A stretch of 12,440 nucleotides of DNA from Spirochaetales bacterium (GTDB lineage: Bacteria > Spirochaetota > Spirochaetia > DSM-27196 > SLST01), in contig SLST01000259.1 of the NCBI GenBank assembly GCA_007130265.1, positions 1-12,440 on the forward strand. The letters run 5' to 3'. Every line of letters begins with the position of its first letter. Position 1 is the first letter of the stretch. Shown here in pieces: positions 6,305-12,440 of this stretch. Made by a program: the position numbers and the translations under genes. The notes under the pieces were generated by a model that searched no databases, was not told where the DNA came from, and worked only from the letters and a program-made list of their open reading frames with translations.

Positions 6305-7175
6305 AGGCGTTGCGCCCTAGCGGCTCTCCGACGAAGATCCCGTCGCCGCCGAGGTAGTCGATCCGTTCGCCGTCGACGAGAAACTGGACCCGATCGACGG
6401 TGGGAAACTCGGTCGAGCTGTAGATTATCTGCAGCAGCTGCGCGACCGTGCCCTCGGCACCGAGTGCGTTGAACCGGAAGGCCTGGTTGAAGTTCAGAAA
6501 GGCCGTGCCGTCCTGCACGTGCGCGGAGATGAGTCGCGTTCCTTCAGGGATTGTGTTCAGCAGGCCGTTCTTCAGCTCCTCGCCGGTCGGCCCCGCGAGA
6601 AGCGCGCGGATCGTCTCGGTCAGCGGACCGGAGTCGTAGTACACGGGCCGCACCACTCGTTGCGGAAACGTTCTGCCGTCCTCGGTGACCTTGATGAAGT
6701 AGAGCCCGGCCATCAACCGGTTCGGTTTCTCAGGATCCGGCGACGGGGCTCGCTGCGCGGGGGCAGGACGCGGCTGCGCGCTCGGTTGCGCGCTCGGTTG
6801 CGCGCTCGGTCGCGAAGGCTCCGGCGCGGGTGCCGTGCGCTCGACGCTCGGCTGCGGTTCGCTCTGCGGCGGATCGACGCGAGGCGGCTCCGTGACGGGA
6901 GGTTGCTCCCGGCGGGATGGCTGCTCGTCGATCGTGACTCGAGGTTCCTCGACGGGTTCGGGCGTCCGTTCGTCGACGTCGGGGGCGGACGGCTCCTCGG
7001 GAGCAGAATCGGGTCCGGAAAAGCGGTCTCGAATCACCTCCACGATCCCGGTCGTCTCGAGCACCTGCTCGATGTTGCCACGGTTGGCAAGGAAGATGAC
7101 CAGCACGAGGAGGATAAACGCTATCCAGAAGAGCACGCCGATCGAGGTTCGCCGGCTGCCGGACGGCTTTGACAT
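6294..7175 (-). CDS. Membrane-anchored GerMN-domain protein with proline-rich linker
   Basis: This 293-residue protein has a short basic N-terminus (KPSGSRR), one membrane helix at about 12-30, a proline/glutamate/serine-rich linker at about 52-152, and a C-terminal GerMN domain at about 155-285. GerMN features are the 'LYFIKVTEDGR' start, 'LTETIRALLAGPTGEELKNGLLNTIPEGTRL', 'VQDGTAFLNFNQAF', 'GTVAQLLQIIYSSTEFPTVDRVQFLVDGE'. GerMN domains occur in B. subtilis GerM (sporulation, germination) and in LpqB, and are thought to be extracytoplasmic interaction domains; this topology puts the domain outside the inner membrane. The linker holds three SAQP repeats (124-135) encoded by a 12-bp tandem repeat. 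A purine-rich GAGAG just before the ATG is a poor ribosome site. It is divergent from ptsI (84-bp gap) and tail-to-tail with tlyA. Role unknown; an envelope function is inferred. Confidence 0.85.
   Translation of the reverse strand: MSKPSGSRRTSIGVLFWIAFILLVLVIFLANRGNIEQVLETTGIVEVIRDRFSGPDSAPEEPSAPDVDERTPEPVEEPRVTIDEQPSRREQPPVTEPPRVDPPQSEPQPSVERTAPAPEPSRPSAQPSAQPSAQPRPAPAQRAPSPDPEKPNRLMAGLYFIKVTEDGRTFPQRVVRPVYYDSGPLTETIRALLAGPTGEELKNGLLNTIPEGTRLISAHVQDGTAFLNFNQAFRFNALGAEGTVAQLLQIIYSSTEFPTVDRVQFLVDGERIDYLGGDGIFVGEPLGRNAFSS
6774..6809 (-). repeat. 12-bp tandem repeat, three copies, encoding SAQP repeats
   Basis: The plus strand reads (c/t)tgcgcgctcgg three times in a row, the last two copies identical. 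It stays in frame and encodes Ser-Ala-Gln-Pro three times in the linker of the GerMN protein. Slippage here would change linker length by four residues without a frameshift. Confidence 0.85.
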
Positions 7176-7223
7176 ACTCTCTGTATCGGCGTGTTCGGCC
7201 GTGAGCTTTCAGCTGATTCGAGT

Positions 7224-7252
7224 TTGACCGATCGCCGGGGGCGGCATATAGT
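7224..7252 (+). promoter_or_regulatory. Sigma-70-type promoter of ptsI, predicts a leaderless mRNA
   Basis: TTGACC (7224-7229, 5 of 6), a 17-nt spacer and TATAGT (7247-7252, 5 of 6) form the best promoter in the window together with that of rny. The usual start 7-8 nt after the -10 falls on 7259-7260, and the A of the ptsI ATG is 7260. The transcript would therefore have no leader or one base of leader. Confidence 0.7.
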
Positions 7253-7259
7253 GTCCTGG

Positions 7260-9002
7260 ATGGAAACGATCTCCGGCATATCGGCGTCTCCCGGCATCGC
7301 GATCGGTGAGGTGTACATCCACACCCACGAGGCGCCGGCGGTGCCTCGCTACGCGATACCGCGCGATTCGGTCGACGCGGAGATGAAGCGTTTCCGTGAA
7401 GCCGCGAAGACCGCCGCCGCAGAGCTCGAGGATCTGCGGCGCAACGGCGAGAACGAGATCGATGAAGACCAGCTTGCGATCCTCGATTCGCATCGCCTCA
7501 TGCTCCAGGATGAGGAGTTTCACGACCAGGTCGAGCGCGGTATCACCGAATCACTGGTAAACGTCGAGTGGGTCCTCTACCAGAGCGTCCAGGGCATCGT
7601 AGACAAGCTGAACTCGTCACAGTCGGAGGATCTCAGAGAGCGGAGCTCGGACCTTCACGACGTCAGCACTCGCGTCCTCTCGCACCTCACAAAGCGCAAA
7701 CGCTTCTCGCTCGCCGATCTCCCCGATGAGGTCGTCCTCGTGGCTCACGATCTGCTGCCTTCGGATGCGATCGCGATGAACAAGCGGAAGGTTCGTGCCA
7801 TCGCCACCGATGCCGGCGGCCGCACCTCGCACACCGCGATCCTTGCGCGCAGCTTCGAGATACCGGCTGTGCTCGGGCTCTCGTACGTCTCACGGATGGC
7901 GGAGAACGGTGACACAATCATCGTCGACGGCAACCATGGCAGGATCATCCTCGATCCGGACGAGCCGACCCGTGCTGAGTACGCGCAGCAGAGTCGCGCC
8001 TGGCACCAACACGAAGTCCAGCTGATGCGGCTGAACGACCTGCGGGCGGAGACCCGCGACGGCAAGCTCGTGGAGCTCAAGGCCAACATCGAAGTGCCCG
8101 ATGAAGTGGAGTCGGTGATCAGTCACGGAGGCGACGGGGTGGGGCTCTACCGGTCCGAATTCCTTTTTCTCGGTTCCGGAGGCCTGCCGAGCGAAGATGA
8201 GCAGTATGAGGCGTACCGAAGGGTGCTCAAGGCGCTGCCGGGTAAACCGGTCACGATTCGGACTCTCGATCTCGGGGGAGACAAGGTAGCCCACGACATC
8301 GCGGATCTCGACGAGCAGAACCCGATCCTCGGGTGGAGGGCGATCCGCTTCTGCCTCTCGAATCCGGACGTGTTCCGTTCCCAGTTGCGGGCGCTGTTGC
8401 GCAGCAGCGTCCACGGCAACCTGAACATCATGTTTCCCATGATATCCGGGCTCGAGGAGTTGCAGGAGGCGCTGAGCTTTCTCGACGAGGTCCGCCGTGA
8501 GCTCGAGTCGGAGGGGGCGGCGGTGAAGAAGGATCTTCCGGTCGGCATCATGATCGAGGTTCCGTCTGCCGCGATGGTCAGCGACATACTCGCGCGCAGG
8601 AGCAGCTTCTTCTCGGTCGGGACGAACGACCTCATCCAGTACACGATCGCCGTCGACCGCGGAAACGAGCGAATCGCCTACCTCTACGAGCCGTTTCACC
8701 CGGGCGTGCTTCGGATGCTGCAGCTCGTGGTCAATAACGGCCACGCGAACAGCATTCCGGTGGCGATGTGCGGTGAGATGGCCGCAGACCCGTTGGCAAC
8801 GATGCTCCTCGTCGGCCTGGGTTTCGACGAGCTGAGCATGAGCGCGGGCAGCATACCGGAGGTCAAGCAGGTGATCCGGGCGGTATCGGTTCGCGAGGCC
8901 GAAGAGGTGGTGGGCGAGGCCATGGAGCTCGACTCCTTCAAGGAAGTGGATAGATACCTGAGACGCGTCATGGGAGAGAGATTTGGCCTTGAAAACGCAT
9001 GA
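7260..9002 (+). CDS. ptsI: Phosphoenolpyruvate-protein phosphotransferase, PTS Enzyme I
   Basis: Enzyme I takes phosphate from PEP onto a histidine and passes it to HPr, the first step of the phosphotransferase system, in the cytoplasm. From ATG 7260 it has 580 residues (E. coli 575). It begins with GISASPGIAIGE. The active-site His is H191 in DAGGRTSHTAILAR. The PEP-binding barrel shows GVGLYRSEFLF, RTLDLGGDK, NPILGWRAIRF, FPMISGLEEL, GIMIEVPSAA, FSVGTNDLIQYT.AVDRGNE, and the catalytic Cys (C504) in MCGEMA. An in-frame GTG at 7251 lies inside the -10 box and is therefore unlikely to be the start; no good ribosome site precedes 7260, which fits a leaderless message. No HPr, EII or HPr kinase gene is nearby. 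The last 20 nt overlap der. Paralogues such as the nitrogen-type Enzyme I carry an extra N-terminal GAF domain, absent here. Confidence 0.95.
   Translation: METISGISASPGIAIGEVYIHTHEAPAVPRYAIPRDSVDAEMKRFREAAKTAAAELEDLRRNGENEIDEDQLAILDSHRLMLQDEEFHDQVERGITESLVNVEWVLYQSVQGIVDKLNSSQSEDLRERSSDLHDVSTRVLSHLTKRKRFSLADLPDEVVLVAHDLLPSDAIAMNKRKVRAIATDAGGRTSHTAILARSFEIPAVLGLSYVSRMAENGDTIIVDGNHGRIILDPDEPTRAEYAQQSRAWHQHEVQLMRLNDLRAETRDGKLVELKANIEVPDEVESVISHGGDGVGLYRSEFLFLGSGGLPSEDEQYEAYRRVLKALPGKPVTIRTLDLGGDKVAHDIADLDEQNPILGWRAIRFCLSNPDVFRSQLRALLRSSVHGNLNIMFPMISGLEELQEALSFLDEVRRELESEGAAVKKDLPVGIMIEVPSAAMVSDILARRSSFFSVGTNDLIQYTIAVDRGNERIAYLYEPFHPGVLRMLQLVVNNGHANSIPVAMCGEMAADPLATMLLVGLGFDELSMSAGSIPEVKQVIRAVSVREAEEVVGEAMELDSFKEVDRYLRRVMGERFGLENA
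8972..8976 (+). promoter_or_regulatory. Ribosome binding site of der, inside ptsI
   Basis: GGGAG lies 6 nt before TTG 8983 and supports this rare start codon. It sits within the last codons of ptsI. Confidence 0.65.
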
Positions 9003-10362
9003 CGCCGGACGACCGACCGTAGCGATCGTCGGCAGACCGAACGTGGGCAAGTCGACCCTGTTCAACCGGCTGATCGGACGCCGACGCGCGATTACCGACC
9101 CCACCCCCGGCGTCACCCGCGATCCGGTTGTGGCGGAGACCGAGCTCGGCGCGCTCGCGGTGCGCGTCGTGGACACCGGAGGGTACACTACGGACCAGGA
9201 CGTGATGGCTCGCGCCATCACGGCGAAGGCGCTGTCGGAGATCGATTCCGCGGATGTCGTGCTGCTCGTCGTGGACGCCACCGATCTCACCCCAGCCGAT
9301 GAGCTCTTCCTTGAGCAACTGCGCCCCTATAACGATCGACTCGTGCTCGTCGTGAACAAGATAGACACACCGGAACGTGGCGACCTCGTGTGGGACTTCT
9401 ACCGACTCGGTCTCGAACGGGTCGTCGGCGTATCCGCCGCGCATGGACGCGGTACCGACGAGCTGATCGCCGAGATCGCCAAGCTGCTGCCGCAGAAGGC
9501 CGGGCCGGAGGAACCCCCGGCGACCGGGGAACCGCCGGCGCCTGACGGGCCGGACGGGGCGTCGGGCAGGCCGACGACGATCTCCATCGCCGTACTTGGC
9601 CGACCGAATACCGGCAAGTCGACGCTGGTCAATCGCCTCACGGGGCACGACGGGTCGATCGTCTCCGAGATACCGGGAACCACGCGTGACGTCATCGAGG
9701 GCGCGTTCGTCTATGACGAGCAGTCCTACCGGATCCTCGACACCGCCGGTCTGCGGCGCAAAGCGCGCGTCTCGGAGAACATCGAGTACTATTCGGTGAC
9801 GCGGGCGATCGACACGATCGAGGACGCCGAAGTCGTGGTGCTGCTCGTTGACGCGGAGCAGGGGCTCAGCGATCAGGACAAGAAGATCGCTTCGCTGGTC
9901 GTCGACCGGGGACGCGGGCTCGTGATCGGGCTCAACAAATGGGACCTCATGCCACGGATCGGTAACCAATTTGAGGCGGTACGCGACAAGATCCGGTTCG
10001 CCTTTCCGGTAATCTCGTTCGCGCCCATTGTTCCGCTGTCGGCTCGCTCCGGCAGCGGTATCCCAAAGCTTCTCGAGCAGATCGGCAAGGTGCATCGGCA
10101 GCTCTACCACCGGGTGGAGACGGGCAACCTCAACCGCCACCTCGAGGAGTGGCTCGAGCGAACGCCGCCGCCGGTTCGAGGCCGTGGACGGCTGAAGGTT
10201 CGGTACATGACCCAGGTCCAGCGATTCCCGATCACATTCATCGCCTTCGTCAACCGGCGCAAGGGCTTTCCGCAAAGCTACGTCGGTTACCTGAAGAACC
10301 AGATACGCGCCGACTTCGGGCTCTCGAGTATACCGTTCAGGCTGGAGCTGCGGGAGCGATAG
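8983..10362 (+). CDS. der: Ribosome-assembly GTPase Der (EngA)
   Basis: Der is an essential double-GTPase needed for maturation of the large ribosomal subunit. It has 459 residues (B. subtilis 436, E. coli 490). GTPase domain 1: GRPNVGKST at 17-25, DTGG at 64-67, NKID at 125-128. GTPase domain 2: GRPNTGKST at 206-214, DTAG at 253-256, NKWD at 318-321. A KH-like C-terminal domain covers about 370-459 (RYMTQVQRFPITFIAFVN; PQSYVGYLKNQIR; GLSSIPFRLELRER). The inter-domain linker (about 171-198) is rich in proline, glycine and acidic residues. The start is TTG 8983, with GGGAG 6 nt upstream (8972-8976) inside ptsI; there is no in-frame ATG before the first GTPase motif. It overlaps ptsI by 20 nt, and its TAG shares a base with the GTG of the next gene, so it is cotranscribed with both. 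Confidence 0.96.
   Translation: MALKTHDAGRPTVAIVGRPNVGKSTLFNRLIGRRRAITDPTPGVTRDPVVAETELGALAVRVVDTGGYTTDQDVMARAITAKALSEIDSADVVLLVVDATDLTPADELFLEQLRPYNDRLVLVVNKIDTPERGDLVWDFYRLGLERVVGVSAAHGRGTDELIAEIAKLLPQKAGPEEPPATGEPPAPDGPDGASGRPTTISIAVLGRPNTGKSTLVNRLTGHDGSIVSEIPGTTRDVIEGAFVYDEQSYRILDTAGLRRKARVSENIEYYSVTRAIDTIEDAEVVVLLVDAEQGLSDQDKKIASLVVDRGRGLVIGLNKWDLMPRIGNQFEAVRDKIRFAFPVISFAPIVPLSARSGSGIPKLLEQIGKVHRQLYHRVETGNLNRHLEEWLERTPPPVRGRGRLKVRYMTQVQRFPITFIAFVNRRKGFPQSYVGYLKNQIRADFGLSSIPFRLELRER
10352..10356 (+). promoter_or_regulatory. Ribosome binding site of the MerR-type gene, inside der
   Basis: GGGAG lies 5 nt before GTG 10362. It supports the short 113-residue protein over an upstream in-frame extension that would run inside der. 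Confidence 0.65.
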
Positions 10363-10703
10363 TGCGCCGCTATACCATCGGCGAGGTGTGCAGGGTTCTC
10401 GGCGTGAAGCCACACATTCTACGCTACTGGGAGCAGGAGATCGGCGTGCTCAGCCCGACGAAAGATATCGCCGGCAGGCGCGCCTACACGAGCGCAGATC
10501 TCCAGCTGCTCTACCGCATCAAGTACCTCGTCCAGGAGAGACGATACACGGTTCAGGGAGCGGCGATGCAGATTCTCGAGGAACTCTCCGGAGAGCATGC
10601 CGATGCGAAGGCCCGAATACGCGTCGTGCGCGACGAGCTGCTCGATATGCTCGGCAAGGTTCGTCGGCGTGATGCCGATCATATGGGTGATGAGAAAGCG
10701 TAA
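10362..10703 (+). CDS. Short MerR-type transcriptional regulator
   Basis: This 113-residue protein has an N-terminal MerR winged helix-turn-helix: 'YTIGEVCRVLGVKPHILRYWE' at 4-24, then the wing 'DIAGRRAYTSADLQLLYRIKYLV' at 35-57, then 'YTVQGAAMQILEEL' at 62-75. The rest (about 80-103) is a charged helix suited to antiparallel coiled-coil dimerisation. There is no room for a ligand-binding domain and no cysteine cluster for metal or redox sensing; the single Cys (C10) is inside the HTH. So it is a minimal MerR of the kind resembling those found as 'RYWE' proteins in spirochaetes and deltaproteobacteria. The GTG overlaps the der TAG (TAGTG), and GGGAG lies 5 nt upstream. The target is unknown; the following envelope genes or its own operon are the simplest guesses. 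Its last 14 nt overlap the next gene. Confidence 0.88.
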   Translation: MRRYTIGEVCRVLGVKPHILRYWEQEIGVLSPTKDIAGRRAYTSADLQLLYRIKYLVQERRYTVQGAAMQILEELSGEHADAKARIRVVRDELLDMLGKVRRRDADHMGDEKA

Positions 10704-12018
10704 GGGCAGCGCGCGAGCGACTCCGGTTCTTCCGGTGGTGCTCTCACTGATGATCGTCTCGAGCGTCGGCTTCCTGCCTGCACAGAGTCACCGGCTTACG
10801 AACCTCCCCCCTGAAACGGACGACGTGCGCCGTCTGCATCTGGACTCGGCCTTCGCGCCGCTCTCGCAGCTGGACTCCTTTCGCTCGCGCGTCGAGATCT
10901 CACGCGAGAGCGGACGTCGCGTGCTCGTTACGACGGAGACGAACCCGGAGTACCGCTACGTACTCTTCCTGCCCCAGGCACGCGTCGAACCCGAACACGA
11001 AGACGCATTCCCCATCGCGAGCGCCGGCGCCTATATCCTGCGCCGGCGCCGAGCCGACGGCGAGGCGGATCAGCTGAAGATCTTCCTCCACAGCGATCCC
11101 GGATTCTTCCTTCGCATTCGGCCGGACGGAACGTCCCGCACGATGCTCACGCTCTACGTTGCGGGCGTCAGGGTCTCCCACGGTATCCCGCTTCCCGTGG
11201 CGCTGGGAACGCTTCTCACCGAGCCCTTCGCGCGGCTCATGGACATGACGCGCAGTCGCGTGGACTGGAGTGTGATCTACCCGGATACGACGAACCCGGC
11301 CTATCAGGACGTGGCGCTCGTCGCCGGGCGAACGAGAGACGTCCTACACACGCTGCACGACGCCGACGACGGGGCGATGGACGAGCATGGTGATCTCGTG
11401 TTCATCGATACGCTCGGCTCTCAGGAGGGGCGGGGAGGGTTCAACTGCTCCGGATTCGCGAAGTGGATCATCGACGGTGTACACCAGGGGCTCCACGGGT
11501 CGCTGCTCCCGATCGCGCCGCTGAAGACCAAGCACCTGGACATACGCGGGCACCGGTGGACCGAAACTCTCGAAGAGACTCGTGACCCGTACTTCGGGCT
11601 CGACTGGACGCGTAACCTCGCTACGGCAGCGTTGTCTGCACAGAGGAATGGCGACGCCGTGCATCCGCAGGCGGCGGACGTACGCTCAGTCGCGTACCAC
11701 GCGTACGTTCGAAATGTCGGGTACCGCGTCGACCGGCTCGCACTGATCATGTACCTCCTCGCGATCAGCGAGCCGGGCCATTTCTACCTCGGCTCGGTCA
11801 ACCCGGAGTTCGGGGACGATCCGCCACTGAAACAGCATGTGCACGTTGTCGTACTTTTTCCGTACTTTGACGAGGGAGGGCGGTTTGTGGTGGATGTCAT
11901 GGAGCGAAACGTAGAGACGAGTCTTGCCTCGCTCGACCGTCGCTATCACAACGACTCGATTCATCTCGTGCGGGTTCGGGCGAGCCGCTCGTACGAACCG
12001 CCGGTAATCCGACATTGA
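10690..12018 (+). CDS. Secreted protein, candidate papain-like (NlpC/P60-type) cysteine hydrolase
   Basis: I do not recognise the full protein (442 residues from ATG 10690). It has a clear signal peptide: basic MRKRKGSARAT, a hydrophobic core at about 12-29, and a site after PA-31 (LPA|QS). The central part contains 'GGFNCSGFAKWIIDG' with C253, closely resembling the nucleophile motif of NlpC/P60 hydrolases (DCSGF). Further on, 'KQHVHVVVLFPYFDEGGRFVVDVMERN' supplies H383/H385 and D402 in the arrangement expected for the catalytic His strand and a third residue. The 130-residue gap between Cys and His is longer than in typical NlpC/P60 domains, so an insertion would be needed. Residues 33-220 show no known domain to me. 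The start overlaps the MerR gene by 14 nt; in-frame upstream starts (ATG 10672, GTG 10687) would only lengthen the n-region. A peptidoglycan target is inferred, not shown. Confidence 0.7.
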   Translation: MRKRKGSARATPVLPVVLSLMIVSSVGFLPAQSHRLTNLPPETDDVRRLHLDSAFAPLSQLDSFRSRVEISRESGRRVLVTTETNPEYRYVLFLPQARVEPEHEDAFPIASAGAYILRRRRADGEADQLKIFLHSDPGFFLRIRPDGTSRTMLTLYVAGVRVSHGIPLPVALGTLLTEPFARLMDMTRSRVDWSVIYPDTTNPAYQDVALVAGRTRDVLHTLHDADDGAMDEHGDLVFIDTLGSQEGRGGFNCSGFAKWIIDGVHQGLHGSLLPIAPLKTKHLDIRGHRWTETLEETRDPYFGLDWTRNLATAALSAQRNGDAVHPQAADVRSVAYHAYVRNVGYRVDRLALIMYLLAISEPGHFYLGSVNPEFGDDPPLKQHVHVVVLFPYFDEGGRFVVDVMERNVETSLASLDRRYHNDSIHLVRVRASRSYEPPVIRH

Positions 12019-12043
12019 TGGGAGCAAATCCCCGGGATAGGCT

Positions 12044-12440
12044 ATGAACATGAAACGAATTCTCGTCTCCCTGCTGATGGCCTGCCTCGCTGGGGCCGTG
12101 GTCGCTCAGGAGAGCGACCGTGACCTCTTTCGCGAGGCCGAACGTCGATTCGAGTCGGGTGACTACGAGCTCGCGCTCGATCGCTATCAGACGTTGATCC
12201 AGCGCTTTCCCGTCAGTCAGTACATCCCGGACGCGCAGTACCGGGTCGGACTCGCACTCTATCGCACGGGGCGGCCGGACGAAGCGCGCGCGCAGCTCGA
12301 CCGCGTGGGCCGACGTTTCCGGTCGACGCGTTTCATCGAGTACGTGCCCTTCTGGCTGGGAGTCATCAGTTACGACGTCGGAGACTACGGTCGTGCAGTA
12401 GGCCATCTGCGAGAGTTTCGGGCAGCTGACCCCGAGGACC
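12044..12440 (+). CDS. Secreted tetratricopeptide-repeat protein, 3' end beyond window
   Basis: The visible 132 residues start MNMKRILVSLLMACLAGAVVAQ, a signal peptide with a site after A21 (VVA|Q). Then come at least three TPR-like helix pairs: 'LFREAERRFESGDYELALDRYQTLIQRFP' (about 28-56), 'YIPDAQYRVGLALYRTGRPDEARAQLDRV' (about 60-88) and 'YVPFWLGVISYDVGDYGRAVGHLREF' (about 99-124). The repeat style resembles periplasmic YbgF/CpoB or BamD-like proteins, but the C-terminal part is missing and no orthology is claimed. C14 lies within the hydrophobic core and is not in a clean lipobox, so a lipoprotein is less likely. Either ATG 12044 or ATG 12050 could start it; the purine-rich GGGATAGG at 12034-12041 fits both. 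It lies 25 nt after the preceding secreted protein, so both are probably cotranscribed. Confidence 0.8.
   Translation, partial: MNMKRILVSLLMACLAGAVVAQESDRDLFREAERRFESGDYELALDRYQTLIQRFPVSQYIPDAQYRVGLALYRTGRPDEARAQLDRVGRRFRSTRFIEYVPFWLGVISYDVGDYGRAVGHLREFRAADPED

Noticed and set aside
7176..7187. GATACA on the minus strand 6 nt before the GerMN ATG, as a third leaderless case.
   Set aside because: Only 3 of 6 positions match a -10 box, and no -35 lies at normal spacing. It may be chance.
10149..10361. A longer MerR protein starting inside der.
   Set aside because: The extra 71 residues are out-of-frame der sequence without a domain. GTG 10362 has its own ribosome site and begins directly at the HTH.
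7890..10413. Two long minus-strand open frames (466 and 481 codons) opposite ptsI and der.
   Set aside because: They are mirror frames of strongly conserved genes in GC-rich DNA; their translations have no recognisable domain.

Overview
The window is 12.4 kb of dense, GC-rich bacterial chromosome (clearly above 60% GC by eye) with short intergenic gaps and housekeeping gene content. I see no insertion sequence, phage gene, tRNA, rRNA or CRISPR array. Gene content and protein style (a TlyA with the 'ARVLCGEVRV' type S4 region, rny-ymdB-tlyA in a row, a membrane-anchored GerMN protein, several small secreted proteins) suggest a free-living, high-GC spirochaete. This is an inference without a 16S or database check.

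Layout. (1) 1-1876, minus strand: a cysDN pair for sulfate activation, with cysN cut off by the window edge. (2) 2025-2267, minus strand: a small DUF2007-type protein. (3) 2353-3045, plus strand: an unrecognised secreted protein made of two copies of one ~85-residue unit. (4) 3178-6304, plus strand: rny, ymdB and tlyA, tightly coupled and behind a near-consensus promoter (TTGACA, 17 nt, TATCTT). They encode RNase Y, a metallophosphoesterase linked to RNase Y in Bacillus, and an rRNA 2'-O-methyltransferase, so this looks like an RNA turnover and ribosome modification operon. (5) 6294-7175, minus strand: a membrane-anchored GerMN-domain protein that runs tail-to-tail into tlyA with an 11-nt overlap. 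(6) 7260-12440, plus strand: ptsI, der, a short MerR-type regulator, a secreted candidate cysteine peptidase or amidase, and a secreted TPR protein cut by the right edge. ptsI/der, der/merR and merR/secreted protein all overlap, which suggests one transcript.

The most interesting points are these. The CysD subunit has exactly four cysteines, arranged CC...CxxC as in [4Fe-4S] APS reductases. The ptsI promoter (TTGACC, 17 nt, TATAGT) places the transcription start on the ATG itself, so ptsI is probably leaderless. There is an internally duplicated secreted protein of unknown family. There is also a secreted protein with a conserved-looking Cys...His...Asp arrangement, encoded directly behind der and a MerR regulator. 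Nothing here is clearly a new defence or mobile system; most of the window is ordinary core genome.
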